Shown: positions 18,134 through 26,474 of the stretch, in pieces
Layout: each line of letters opens with the position of its first letter
Numbering within the stretch: the stretch's first letter is position 1
Source of the DNA: an uncultured Lachnospiraceae bacterium
Lineage (GTDB): Bacteria > Bacillota > Clostridia > Lachnospirales > Lachnospiraceae
Assembly: GCA_951800685.1 (NCBI GenBank)
Contig: CATOJY010000031.1
Span: 1-39,044, forward strand
DNA: 39,044 nucleotides
Reading direction: 5' to 3'
The notes under the pieces: generated by a model
Told to the model about the DNA's origin: nothing
Database searches by the model: none
Seen by the model: the letters and a program-made list of their open reading frames with translations, nothing else
Program-made: the position numbers and the translations under genes

Positions 18134-18172
18134 AAAAGCAGAGGCGCGCACTCATACACAGCACACGCCTCT
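18134..18172 (-). terminator. Intrinsic terminator of the sugar importer operon
   Basis: The minus-strand RNA pairs AGAGGCG (18166-18172) with CGCCTCT (18140-18146), extended inward by five pairs with several G-U wobbles, followed by GCUUUU. The U-run is short. It follows the last permease stop codon by about 17 bases. Confidence 0.65.
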
Positions 18173-18188
18173 ACAAATCTCACCGCTC

Positions 18189-19214
18189 TTACGCTTTCTT
18201 TCTCTCTTTGATATTAGCCAGCACTGCCTGCAGTACAATAAAGAAACACAGCAGGACTGCCGTCACGATATTAGCCCAGGAGCTGACCAGCTTACCATTA
18301 GATTTCACCAGCGTAGAGATCGTACCGTTAATCATAACGCCGAACAGCGTGCCCACTACATTACCCACACCGCCGGTGAGCAGCGTACCGCCGATAACAG
18401 CTGAAGAAATTGCATCCATCTCCAGCCCGGTGGCCTGCGTGGTGGTACCGCTCATGGTATTGAGACAATAACAGATCCCACCTATAGACGCCAGGAAACT
18501 TGCCAGCACATAAGTCTTGAGCTTGGTTTTACGCACATCCAGACCCATCAGTGTTGCGGACTGGCTGTTGCCGCCCACCGCATAGATGCTTCTGCCAAAC
18601 TTAGTATATTTGAGCATCAGAAACACCAGAATCACGATAACCAACGCCACCACCACGCTTACACGCACGTAAGGAATCTGCAGGACACCTTTTCTATTCG
18701 TATAAGCACCGATTCCAAAAGGAATATTGATCTTCGTATTGGACAGCTTTACAAAGAGCTGATCCGTCACGATACTCACCTGATCCGTACAGATCACTGC
18801 CGTCATACCTCTGGCAAAGAACAGGCCCGCCATAGATACGATGAACGGCTGGATGTCCAGATAGGCGATACAGAAACCCTGCACAGCGCCGAACACAATA
18901 CCGATTAGCAGCACAAGAATCATCAACACTGGGCTTTTCATACCCCATTTCTCCATGCCCACTGCCAGAAACATACAGTCCATAGCTACCACGGAACCTA
19001 CGGAAATATCAATGCCCCCCGTGAGCATGACACAAGTCGTACCGCAGGCCACGCACAGAAGGCCCGCATTATTGATCAGCACATTCAAAAATGTCTGCAA
19101 ATGGGTAAATCCCTTGTCCGCATAGACGATGCAGCCTGCCGCGTACATCACTACAAACAGCGCAATGGTGATCACCAACAAAAGGCTGTTGCCATTGATC
19201 TTTAATTTCTTCAT
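18189..19214 (-). CDS. Sugar ABC transporter permease, YjfF/RbsC type
   Basis: A 341-residue CUT2-family inner-membrane permease. Typical stretches include LLCVACGTTCVMLTGGIDISVGS-like residues, seen as MLTGGIDISVGSVV, followed by the conserved GxxxGxxNGxxxAY-type helix (GAVQGFCIAYLDIQPFIVS). Near the C-terminus is SAVIGGTLLTGGVGNVVGT. It forms a heterodimer with the permease encoded four bases upstream. Its substrate should be a pentose, or a furanose sugar as in E. coli YtfT/YjfF, given the YtfQ-like binding protein and the arabinose operon next door. The order SBP-ATPase-permease-permease matches ytfQRT-yjfF. It ends about 17 bases before a terminator. Confidence 0.92.
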   Translation of the reverse strand: MKKLKINGNSLLLVITIALFVVMYAAGCIVYADKGFTHLQTFLNVLINNAGLLCVACGTTCVMLTGGIDISVGSVVAMDCMFLAVGMEKWGMKSPVLMILVLLIGIVFGAVQGFCIAYLDIQPFIVSMAGLFFARGMTAVICTDQVSIVTDQLFVKLSNTKINIPFGIGAYTNRKGVLQIPYVRVSVVVALVIVILVFLMLKYTKFGRSIYAVGGNSQSATLMGLDVRKTKLKTYVLASFLASIGGICYCLNTMSGTTTQATGLEMDAISSAVIGGTLLTGGVGNVVGTLFGVMINGTISTLVKSNGKLVSSWANIVTAVLLCFFIVLQAVLANIKERKKA

Positions 19215-19218
19215 AACC

Positions 19219-20292
19219 TTACGCCTCCTTTGCAGCTGTCTTATTGGCAGACAGTTTCTTAAAGAACTCTTTCACAGGCTCAGACTGGATGACCACAATC
19301 AGAATGACCACGATCGCCTTAAATACAGGCGCCTGCGCAGAGGAAACACCCAGCGCATACAGTGTGGTGGTGATCGCCTGAATGGTATAGGCGCCGATGA
19401 TGGAGCCAGCCAGATTGAATTTGCCGCCACCCAGACTGTTGCCGCCCAGCGCCACGGCCAGAATGGCATCCATCTCCATATTGAGTCCAATATTGTTCGT
19501 ATCAGCGGAATAGATCCGGGAGGTAGCGGTAATACCTGCAATACCCGCGCACAATCCGCAGATCGCATAGCACATCAAAATGATCTTAGCGGAGTTAAAG
19601 CCGGAGATCCTGGCCGCTTTCTTATTGATACCCACACTCTGTACAAAAGTCCCCAGCGCCGTAAACTTCAAGATCAGCGACATGATCAGGACACAGATCG
19701 CCGCGATCAGGATCGGCGTCGGCAGAAAGCCGATGTAGGAACCGAAGAACTGGAAGGAAGGCACACGGACATATACAATGGCGCTGTTGCAGAGCAGCAA
19801 ACCGATCGCACGCCCCGCAGACCAGAGAATCAGGGTTGCCACCATGGGCTGGATGTTCAGGTAAGCCACCAGAAATCCGTTGAACAGACCGCAGACAACC
19901 GCCACCAGGATGCCAGCACCGATGCCCACCCAGAGCGGGTTTGCATACTCGGACACGTTAGTCACGCCATACCCTGCCAGAAGCATGCAGCACATACCGC
20001 CCGACAGACTCATCACGGAACCAACGGAAATATCCGTTCCGGCAGAAGCCGATACCACCAACGTCATGCCAATAGCCAGAATGGCAACCTCGCTGCCGCG
20101 GTTCAAAATATCGATCAGACGGCCATAGAGGATTGTATTGCCCGAAGAAGTCAGCTGCGTACTGATCTCGAAAAAGGAGAACGGAGCATTCCCGCTTGCG
20201 ATATCATAGATCACATTAACGAACATGACCAAAAGCATACTGAAGATTGGCAGGAATAACTGCATCTTTGTGATTTTCTTTATTTTACTCAT
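19219..20292 (-). CDS. Sugar ABC transporter permease, YtfT/RbsC type
   Basis: A 357-residue CUT2 permease, partner of the following permease. Motifs are LVVSASAGTDISVGSVMSLS, GLFNGFLVAYLNIQPMVATL and LAVALGGNSLGGGKFNLAGS. I chose the ATG at 20292, with AGGAGG 8 bases upstream. This start overlaps the end of the ATPase gene by 8 bases, indicating translational coupling. The longer frame from 20310 has no ribosome-binding site. The presence of two different permeases, rather than one homodimeric RbsC-like protein, is the YtfT/YjfF arrangement. Confidence 0.92.
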   Translation of the reverse strand: MSKIKKITKMQLFLPIFSMLLVMFVNVIYDIASGNAPFSFFEISTQLTSSGNTILYGRLIDILNRGSEVAILAIGMTLVVSASAGTDISVGSVMSLSGGMCCMLLAGYGVTNVSEYANPLWVGIGAGILVAVVCGLFNGFLVAYLNIQPMVATLILWSAGRAIGLLLCNSAIVYVRVPSFQFFGSYIGFLPTPILIAAICVLIMSLILKFTALGTFVQSVGINKKAARISGFNSAKIILMCYAICGLCAGIAGITATSRIYSADTNNIGLNMEMDAILAVALGGNSLGGGKFNLAGSIIGAYTIQAITTTLYALGVSSAQAPVFKAIVVILIVVIQSEPVKEFFKKLSANKTAAKEA

Positions 20293-21808
20293 GTGCCGCA
20301 CCTCCTGCAATAGCGTGCATAACGCCTTCCTGTGTCATCTCATCGCCGCTGATCTCACCCACTTTGGCGCCGTCTCTAAGGACCGCCATCCTGTTACAGG
20401 TACGCAGCATCTCTTCGATCTCGGAGGAGATGAAGATCAGGCTCTTGCCTTCCTGCGCCAGCTTGATCACCAGCTTCTGGATCTCTGTTTTCGTACCGAT
20501 ATCAATACCGCGCGTCGGCTCATCCAGGATCAGGAAATCCGGGTTCGTGGCAAGCCATCTGGCCAGAATCACCTTCTGCTGGTTACCGCCGGACAGACGT
20601 TTGATCAGCGTCTCCCTGCTGGCGGTCTTGATCTGCAGCATCTCTATGTACTGATCGGCAATCTCGATCTGCTTTGCCATCGGAATCTTCTTGAAGATTC
20701 CCAGCTTCGCCTGCATTGCCAGAATAATATTCTCGCGCACCGACAGATCGCCAATAATACCTTCCGCCTTTCTGTCGTCCGGCAAAAGGCCCATGCCCAG
20801 ATTCATGGCGTCGATCGGGCTCTTGATTTTCTCTTCCTTACCGTTTACTTTAAGCGTTCCAGTCTGTGCCCTGTCCGCACCGTAGATAGCCCGCGCCAAC
20901 TCGCTTCGTCCGCTTCCCAGAAGCCCGGTCAATCCCACCACTTCCCCTTTGTGGATCTCCAGGTCAAAAGGCTTGATGGTGCCCGCATGGCTTAAACCCT
21001 TGGCGTCGATCTCCAGGGGCACATTGGTAAAGTCCATGCTGCCTTCCGGCTTGATGCTTGCCAGATCGTCGAAATCCTTACCCATCATGGCAGCCACCAG
21101 CTTGACTCTCGGCAGCTCTTCCACTGTGTATTCGCCTACCAGCGTGCCATTCCGCAGTACCGTGATACCATCGCACACCGCGTATACCTGTTCGAGGAAA
21201 TGGGTTACGAACACGATACCTACGCCCTGTTTCTTGAGCCGCTTCATCATATGGAAAAGTTTCTCCACCTCGTTGTCATCCAGAGAGGAAGTTGGCTCAT
21301 CCAGGATCAGAACCTTACTCTCCATATCCACGGCACGGGCAATGGCGATCATCTGCTGCAATGCCAGCGAATACTCCTCCAAATTCCTGGTCACTTCGAT
21401 GTCCAGATCCAGATCCTTCATCAGCTGTGCCGCCATCTGGTTCATCTTGCGGCGGTTGACCGTCCCGATCTTCGTCAAAGGTTCCCGCCCGATATATAGA
21501 TTCTCCGCCACCGACAGATTGGGGCAAAGGTTGACTTCCTGATAAACTGTAGAAATTCCCTTATGCTGGGCATCCATCGTGTCTTTGTTCACGATAGGCC
21601 CATCAATGCCGTCTACATGGATCTCGCCGGCCTCAAACTTGTTAACACCTGTCAGACACTTGATCAACGTAGATTTCCCCGCACCATTTTCCCCCATCAG
21701 CGCGCGGATCTCACCCTTCTTCAGTGTGAAGTCCACATTGTCCAGCGCTTTGACTCCGGGGAAAGTCATACAGATTCCCCGCATCGTTAAAGCAATATTA
21801 CTGTCCAT
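20285..21808 (-). CDS. Sugar ABC transporter ATP-binding protein, YtfR/AraG type
   Basis: A 507-residue CUT2 ATPase with two tandem ABC domains. Domain 1 has Walker A GENGAGKST (residues 39-47), a modified signature LALQQMIAIARAV, and Walker B LILDEPTSSLD. Domain 2 has a degenerate Walker A (GLLGSGRSE), signature LSGGNQQKV and Walker B LILDEPTRGID. The degenerate second P-loop is normal for this family. It powers import by the two permeases. The ATG at 21808 has AGGAGG 7 bases upstream. It lies about 300 bases downstream of the binding-protein gene, after an intrinsic terminator, so transporter subunits should be made at lower levels than the binding protein. Confidence 0.95.
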   Translation of the reverse strand: MDSNIALTMRGICMTFPGVKALDNVDFTLKKGEIRALMGENGAGKSTLIKCLTGVNKFEAGEIHVDGIDGPIVNKDTMDAQHKGISTVYQEVNLCPNLSVAENLYIGREPLTKIGTVNRRKMNQMAAQLMKDLDLDIEVTRNLEEYSLALQQMIAIARAVDMESKVLILDEPTSSLDDNEVEKLFHMMKRLKKQGVGIVFVTHFLEQVYAVCDGITVLRNGTLVGEYTVEELPRVKLVAAMMGKDFDDLASIKPEGSMDFTNVPLEIDAKGLSHAGTIKPFDLEIHKGEVVGLTGLLGSGRSELARAIYGADRAQTGTLKVNGKEEKIKSPIDAMNLGMGLLPDDRKAEGIIGDLSVRENIILAMQAKLGIFKKIPMAKQIEIADQYIEMLQIKTASRETLIKRLSGGNQQKVILARWLATNPDFLILDEPTRGIDIGTKTEIQKLVIKLAQEGKSLIFISSEIEEMLRTCNRMAVLRDGAKVGEISGDEMTQEGVMHAIAGGAAHE

Positions 21809-22049
21809 ACAAATACCTCCTGCCGTCACACATTTCGTGACAATCCCATCTCCATCTTTCCCGCCGTGTGCACCCATCCGTCTTGGACTGCTGTGCGCCT
21901 GCCCGGTTACTTTACACTGCTACATTCTATCCTAGTTTTCATGCCGCTGCATAGACATAATAAAACTGTCTCCATATTTCACCGTATTGCCAATAGTTTT
22001 CCAACAATACAAGGCTTACCACTTTATTGTACACCAAATTTGGCGAAAG

Positions 22050-22077
22050 AAAAAGGAGAGAAAATAACTTTCTCTCC
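22050..22077 (-). terminator. Attenuating terminator between binding protein and ATPase genes
   Basis: Minus-strand GGAGAGAAA (22069-22077) and TTTCTCTCC (22055-22063) form a 9-bp stem with a 5-base loop, followed by UUUUU (22050-22054). It lies about 40 bases after the binding-protein stop. It would release most transcripts there, a common way to make excess binding protein. The following 240 bases, up to the ATPase gene, hold a TACAAT-containing element (22025-22039) but no gene. Confidence 0.8.
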
Positions 22078-22114
22078 CTATTCTATTCTTATGTATTTCT
22101 TTCAAGTACTACCC

Positions 22115-23236
22115 TTAGTATGCGCGGCCATCCAAAACTTCCTGTGTCATTGTTGTTGCATACTGGGACTCGATGCCAGGTGCTACGAAAGCCTGGTCTA
22201 CAACGACTGTCTGAGCGTCGATCGCTTCGCCAGCCTGCAGCTTCTGGATAACTTCTGCTGCGAACTCAGCCTGCAGAGGGTTACACTCTACGTTGCAGTT
22301 GATCTTGCCGTCTAATGTATACTGTAAGCCGTCGTGTGTAGCGTCGAAGGAGATGATAATCACGTCACCGTCAACACCGTATGTGATACCTGCTGCATCC
22401 ATTGCGTCCATTGCGCCGTATGCTTCGTTATCGTTCTGGCATACTACTACGTTGAAATCACTGTAGGACTTGATGAAGGACTCCATAACTTCCTGTCCAC
22501 CTGCCTGTGTGAAATCACCAGACTGAGAATCAAGGATCGTCCACTCGCTGTGCTGTCCTGCGATGTTGTTGAAGCCTTCTGTACGTCCAAGTGTTGCAGA
22601 TGCACCTACAGAACCTTCAATTACAAGGATGTTAGCTGCTTCGCCGTTCAGGTACTCAGCCAGCCAGTTACCAGCCATCTCACCCTCTGCAACCATGTCA
22701 CAGCCGATCTGTGTCTCATACAAAGATGCGTCAGCGTCTACGGAACGGTCAACGATCAGTACGGGAATACCTGCGTCCTGTGCCTCCTGGAGTACTGTGT
22801 CCCAACCTGCTGTCTCGATCGGAGCGATGCAGATGTAATCCATCTCCTGCTGAATGAAAGTACGAACTGCCTCCAGCTGTACTGCATTATCATTGTCAGC
22901 GTCTACGAAAGATAACTCGTAACCGTTTGCCTCGGAGAAAGTATCCTGATAGTTCTGTGTGTTGGCTGCACGCCAGTCAGACTCATGTCCAACCTGTGCG
23001 AAACCTACTCTGACCAGTTCGCCGTCTGCTGCAGGTGCTGCTGTATCATCTGCTGCTTCCTCAACCGGTGCCTCTTCTTCCGCCTCTGCTGCATCCTCAG
23101 CCGGTGCCTCTTCCTCTGCTGCAGGTGCTTCCTCAGCCGGAGCTGCATCTGCCGGAGCTACGTCATTGCCGCCGCATCCTGCAAGAGACGCCATGGTCAT
23201 ACCAGCTACTAACAAAAGTGCTAATTTCTTCTTCAT
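22115..23236 (-). CDS. Sugar-binding lipoprotein of the ABC importer, YtfQ type
   Basis: A 373-residue periplasmic-binding-protein-like lipoprotein (Peripla_BP_4/LacI fold). The signal peptide ends in the lipobox LAGC (Cys21). A very acidic Ala/Pro/Glu linker of about 50 residues then tethers the domain to the membrane. The ligand domain opens with VGFAQVGHESDWRAANTQNY and includes GWDTVLQEAQDAGIPV, VGASATLGRTEGF, CQNDNEAYGAMDA and ISFDATHDGLQY, all typical of the YtfQ branch, which binds furanose sugars in E. coli. The gene has a strong promoter, a structured 5' leader and its own terminator, consistent with high expression. The neighbouring operon suggests L-arabinose as ligand; this is inference. 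Confidence 0.93.
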   Translation of the reverse strand: MKKKLALLLVAGMTMASLAGCGGNDVAPADAAPAEEAPAAEEEAPAEDAAEAEEEAPVEEAADDTAAPAADGELVRVGFAQVGHESDWRAANTQNYQDTFSEANGYELSFVDADNDNAVQLEAVRTFIQQEMDYICIAPIETAGWDTVLQEAQDAGIPVLIVDRSVDADASLYETQIGCDMVAEGEMAGNWLAEYLNGEAANILVIEGSVGASATLGRTEGFNNIAGQHSEWTILDSQSGDFTQAGGQEVMESFIKSYSDFNVVVCQNDNEAYGAMDAMDAAGITYGVDGDVIIISFDATHDGLQYTLDGKINCNVECNPLQAEFAAEVIQKLQAGEAIDAQTVVVDQAFVAPGIESQYATTMTQEVLDGRAY

Positions 23237-23264
23237 TCTTTTTTCCTCCCTTATGAATGATAGT

Positions 23265-23297
23265 CTGTTTTGAAAACAGCCCAGTGGACTTGTTTTC
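23265..23297 (-). other. Alternative hairpins in the binding-protein mRNA leader
   Basis: At the expected 5' end of the minus-strand transcript, GAAAACA pairs with TGTTTTC over 23272-23297, continued by a bulge and GTCC/GGGC around a 3-base loop. The same TGTTTTC segment is also half of a perfect 15-base palindrome CTGTTTTGAAAACAG (23265-23279, plus strand). The two folds cannot form together. It may be an mRNA-stabilising 5' hairpin or an operator. Confidence 0.5.
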
Positions 23298-23304
23298 TGA
23301 GTCT

Positions 23305-23333
23305 ATTTTATCTGTCACAAAACCAATCGTCAA
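23305..23333 (-). promoter_or_regulatory. Strong promoter of the sugar importer operon
   Basis: Minus-strand TTGACG (23328-23333) and TAAAAT (23305-23310) are exactly 17 bases apart, 5/6 matches each. Predicted transcription start is near 23298. AGGGAGG precedes the ATG at 23236. Upstream, 23334-23580 is very AT-rich noncoding DNA with no gene. Confidence 0.75.
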
Positions 23334-23580
23334 TGTATGCAATTACCGTTTTTTTGATTTCGGTGAAATAAACAATATAAATTCTTCTCTATATAAAAAA
23401 ATAAATACAAATCTGTTATTGTATGTTATAATTTTTACGATTCTGGTAGTTTTTTTATGATTTCTATGTATTGAACAATAAAAATATTCCTGTTTTTGTT
23501 TGTTGATTGTGCCAATTTTGAAAAAATAAGGGGTATTATTTATGATTTCTTTTCTTGGGTGTGAATAATTTTTGAACAAA

Positions 23581-23610
23581 TTGTGAACACGAAATGAAAA
23601 TTTTTACTAT
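23581..23610 (+). promoter_or_regulatory. Possible araR promoter
   Basis: TTGTGA (23581-23586) and TACTAT (23605-23610) are 18 bases apart, about 40 bases before the araR start codon. The elements are imperfect, so the assignment is tentative. A direct-repeat-like TTGAACA/TTGTGAACA lies at 23572-23589 and could be an AraR contact site. Confidence 0.35.
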
Positions 23611-23650
23611 AGACTGCTTCTATAAGGAATGAAAGGACCAATTAACCAAA

Positions 23651-24736
23651 ATGGACGCAAAATATAAAAAGCTGGCTGCCCAGCTAACAGAACTGATCGC
23701 AGTAAATCTTCACAACGGCATTTATAAGCTGCCGACAGAAGCCGAACTTGGGCGTCGGTACCATGTCAGCCGCCAGACAGTCCGCCAGGCACTGGCACTG
23801 TTAAATTCCCAAGGATTCATCACCACCAGACAGGGCAGCGGCTCCTATGCCACGGGACTGTCTGAGGATAGTCCCAACAATATTATCGCTCTTCTCGTCC
23901 GCAGTGAGCAGGAGTATATTTATCCGGAATTAACAAATGAAATCCGCCTGATCCTCTCTGAAAGAGGCTATACGCTGCAGATATTCCCAACCAAAAACCA
24001 AGTGATAAAAGAGCGGGAAATTTTGACAGAATTACTCGCAGCACCGCCACGGGGCATTCTGGCCGAACCCTGTAAGAGTGCCCTGCCAAACCCCAATCTT
24101 GCGCTCTTCACCAAACTGCACAAACAGGACATCCCTCTTATTTTCCTGCATAGCTGTTATCCAGCACTCTCTGGATCCGTCTGTGTCAAAAACGACGACT
24201 ATTCCGGCGGTTATCTGCTGGCACAGCATCTTTCCCAGCAGGGTCATACCCAGATCGCCGGTCTGTTCAAGATAGATGATCTCCAGGGCATCAATCGCTA
24301 TCACGGTTTTCTGGATTGTATGCAGGATGCTGGACATATAGTCCCCGATGACCGGATCGGCTGGTTTACTTCCTCAGAGCTGGATCTTTTGGAACAAAGG
24401 CAGGATACCCGTTTTCTCTCAGAATTTATGCAGCGGCAGCTGCCTTTCTGTACTGCCATTCTCTGTCAAAATGATGAGATTGCTTACTGGATGATCAAAG
24501 AACTTACTTATGCCGGTTTTCAAGTGCCCCAGGACGTCACTGTCGTCTGTTTTGGCGACAGTTACCTAAATGAATTAAGCCACATCCGTATCACTACACT
24601 GGCACATAAGCCCCACGCAGTCGCCCGCTGTGCGGCCGACTGTATGCTGCGCTCACTGCAGCACCTTGCCGTCTCCTCCCAGGAAATTCCATGGGAGCTG
24701 GTAGTCCGGGAAAGCGATGCCGCCCTGGAGGCCTAA
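23651..24736 (+). CDS. araR: GntR/LacI-type arabinose repressor AraR
   Basis: A 361-residue repressor. Residues 1-70 are a GntR winged helix (LPTEAELGRRYHVSRQTVRQ, then QGFITTRQGSGSYAT). Residues 80-361 form a LacI/ribose-binding-type effector domain (DYSGGYLLAQHL, GHTQIAGLFKIDDLQGINRY, CQNDEIAYWMIKEL, DVTVVCFGDS). This GntR-plus-LacI fusion is the hallmark of AraR, which in Bacillus subtilis and clostridia represses arabinose genes until L-arabinose (or a derivative) binds. It is transcribed divergently from the importer operon. I did not find the B. subtilis AraR box in the window, so the operator is probably a different sequence, as reported for C. acetobutylicum. AAAGGA lies about 12 bases before the ATG. 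Confidence 0.92.
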   Translation: MDAKYKKLAAQLTELIAVNLHNGIYKLPTEAELGRRYHVSRQTVRQALALLNSQGFITTRQGSGSYATGLSEDSPNNIIALLVRSEQEYIYPELTNEIRLILSERGYTLQIFPTKNQVIKEREILTELLAAPPRGILAEPCKSALPNPNLALFTKLHKQDIPLIFLHSCYPALSGSVCVKNDDYSGGYLLAQHLSQQGHTQIAGLFKIDDLQGINRYHGFLDCMQDAGHIVPDDRIGWFTSSELDLLEQRQDTRFLSEFMQRQLPFCTAILCQNDEIAYWMIKELTYAGFQVPQDVTVVCFGDSYLNELSHIRITTLAHKPHAVARCAADCMLRSLQHLAVSSQEIPWELVVRESDAALEA

Positions 24737-24781
24737 CTCATTCTTGGCAGATCTCCTTTTGTCAAGAAACGCTCCCCTCGG

Positions 24782-26401
24782 TCAGCTGCCTCTCGTTCTA
24801 TACTCCCGCGGTGTACAGCCCTGTGTTTTCTTAAAGACGAAACTGAAATAATGGGGATCCTTGTAACCCACTTCCAGCGCAATGTCTCTGGATGGCTTTT
24901 CGGTCTGACGCAGCAGTTTCTTAGCCTTCTCCATGCGCTTCTGGGTCACATATTCGATAAAGGTTACCTCCATCTCCTGACTGAAAACAGCACTAAAATA
25001 GTTTGCACTGACCCCAACCTCTCCAGCCACGTTGTTGAGGGAAAGCGTTTCCTGCATATAGTTCTCTTCTATATATTCCAGCGCCCGTTTCAGCACTGTC
25101 TTACTGCGGTTTACAGATTCCTGGTCCCGCAATTCCATAGCTTTTTCCAAAATATTCCTAATATAGGCTGCTAATTCCTCCATGCTCAAATTGACTTCCT
25201 TTATCTGCTCCTCTCCAAGTAACGCAAGGAAATCTCTCTTATCATAGCCGATCGATTCCACATACGCCATCACTACAAAATGAATATGGAAGACAAGATA
25301 GTTCTGAAAGAGTCTGGATTTCAGCGCCTCTTGAATACTAAAAAGCCAGCTCTGCGTAAAATCCTCAATCTCATCATGGCTGCCCTGGCTGAGAAAATCG
25401 CGGATCAGCCTCGGATCCACCTTATCCGCATCAATATCGCCAAGCTTGCCTCCCGTTCCGAGCGGCATATAGCTATCTCTCACTTCTTTCGTGAAGATAT
25501 GTACCGATGGTGTTAAAAAACGGTGGGCAAACAAATGGCTGGCCGATGTGTAGCACTCTGCAAGCATACTTAAACGTTCCACCGGCCTTCCAGCCGCCGC
25601 ATACCAATCCAATACCCCTTCCGTGGCGCCACAGATACGCTCAATTCCATCCAGGCACCTATCTGTCAGCTCCTGCATCTGCTCTGGGTTTCCTTTGATC
25701 AGCACTACATATGTATTGATATTCCACCGGAAAACAATATGTTCTGGATAGCGCACAAAAAACCTCATCAGTTCATCTTTTTTCCTGGCAAAAGCTTCTG
25801 ACTCAATGCCGTGATCAGTACCGCTCTTTTTCTCCAGCAGACTGAACATCACCAGATTATAACAGGAAGCATTGATTTTCAACGATAGCTTAGCCGCCTC
25901 CTCGTAGATATCCTGCACAGGAATCCGCCCCTCAAATATTTTCACAAAGAAATTGGTGCGGGAAAATTGTTCATACTCCCTGACCTCATCCTGAAATTTC
26001 TCCTGGTATTTTCTCTGTTCCTGCTCGTTCTCGATCTTATCCCGCAGTTCCGTCAGCGCTTTCTGCAGATTCGCGCGAGTAATCGGTTTGAGCAGATACT
26101 GCTCTACTCCCAACGCAATCGCCTGCCTGGCGTATTCAAAATCATCATAGCCACTGATAATGATGATCTTTGTTTCCGGGAACTCCTGGTGCACGATCCG
26201 GCTTAAAGAAAGGCCATCCATAAAGGGCATTTTAATATCTGTCAACAATACATCCGGCCGCGTTTTCTGGATCATCGGCAGAGCCATCTCCCCATCACTG
26301 GCCTCTCCCACGAATTTATACCCATACTGCTGCCAGGGAATGTTGTCCCGCAGACCTTCTCTGACGATGCTTTCATCTTCTACGAGAAATATTTTCAACA
26401 T
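24782..26401 (-). CDS. AraC-type response regulator (YesN family)
   Basis: A 539-residue two-component response regulator. The N-terminal receiver domain begins MLKIFLVEDESIVREG and has the phospho-acceptor Asp55 in LLTDIKMPFMDG. A central region of about 300 residues has no recognisable fold. The C-terminus is an AraC double helix-turn-helix (LSLNNVAGEVGVSANYFSAV and PSRDIALEVGYKDPHYFSFV). It would be phosphorylated by the histidine kinase two genes upstream and would activate sugar genes, most likely the YtfQ-type importer. The ATG at 26401 has GGAAGGA 7 bases upstream; the frame extends to 26422 without a site. It is the third gene of the kinase/binding protein/regulator run and converges on araR. 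Confidence 0.93.
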   Translation of the reverse strand: MLKIFLVEDESIVREGLRDNIPWQQYGYKFVGEASDGEMALPMIQKTRPDVLLTDIKMPFMDGLSLSRIVHQEFPETKIIIISGYDDFEYARQAIALGVEQYLLKPITRANLQKALTELRDKIENEQEQRKYQEKFQDEVREYEQFSRTNFFVKIFEGRIPVQDIYEEAAKLSLKINASCYNLVMFSLLEKKSGTDHGIESEAFARKKDELMRFFVRYPEHIVFRWNINTYVVLIKGNPEQMQELTDRCLDGIERICGATEGVLDWYAAAGRPVERLSMLAECYTSASHLFAHRFLTPSVHIFTKEVRDSYMPLGTGGKLGDIDADKVDPRLIRDFLSQGSHDEIEDFTQSWLFSIQEALKSRLFQNYLVFHIHFVVMAYVESIGYDKRDFLALLGEEQIKEVNLSMEELAAYIRNILEKAMELRDQESVNRSKTVLKRALEYIEENYMQETLSLNNVAGEVGVSANYFSAVFSQEMEVTFIEYVTQKRMEKAKKLLRQTEKPSRDIALEVGYKDPHYFSFVFKKTQGCTPREYRTRGS

Positions 26402-26474
26402 GCTGCTATCCTTCCTTTCCAAGTGGAGATCATATAATTTCCTGCCACAAATATCATGCTGCCTGCCAGCAATT

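Noticed and set aside
19129..20259. A 376-codon plus-strand reading frame antisense to the two importer permeases.
   Set aside because: It is His/Gln/Arg/Asp-rich with no domain, and lies opposite two unmistakable permease genes that overlap and couple normally. It is a frame shadow.
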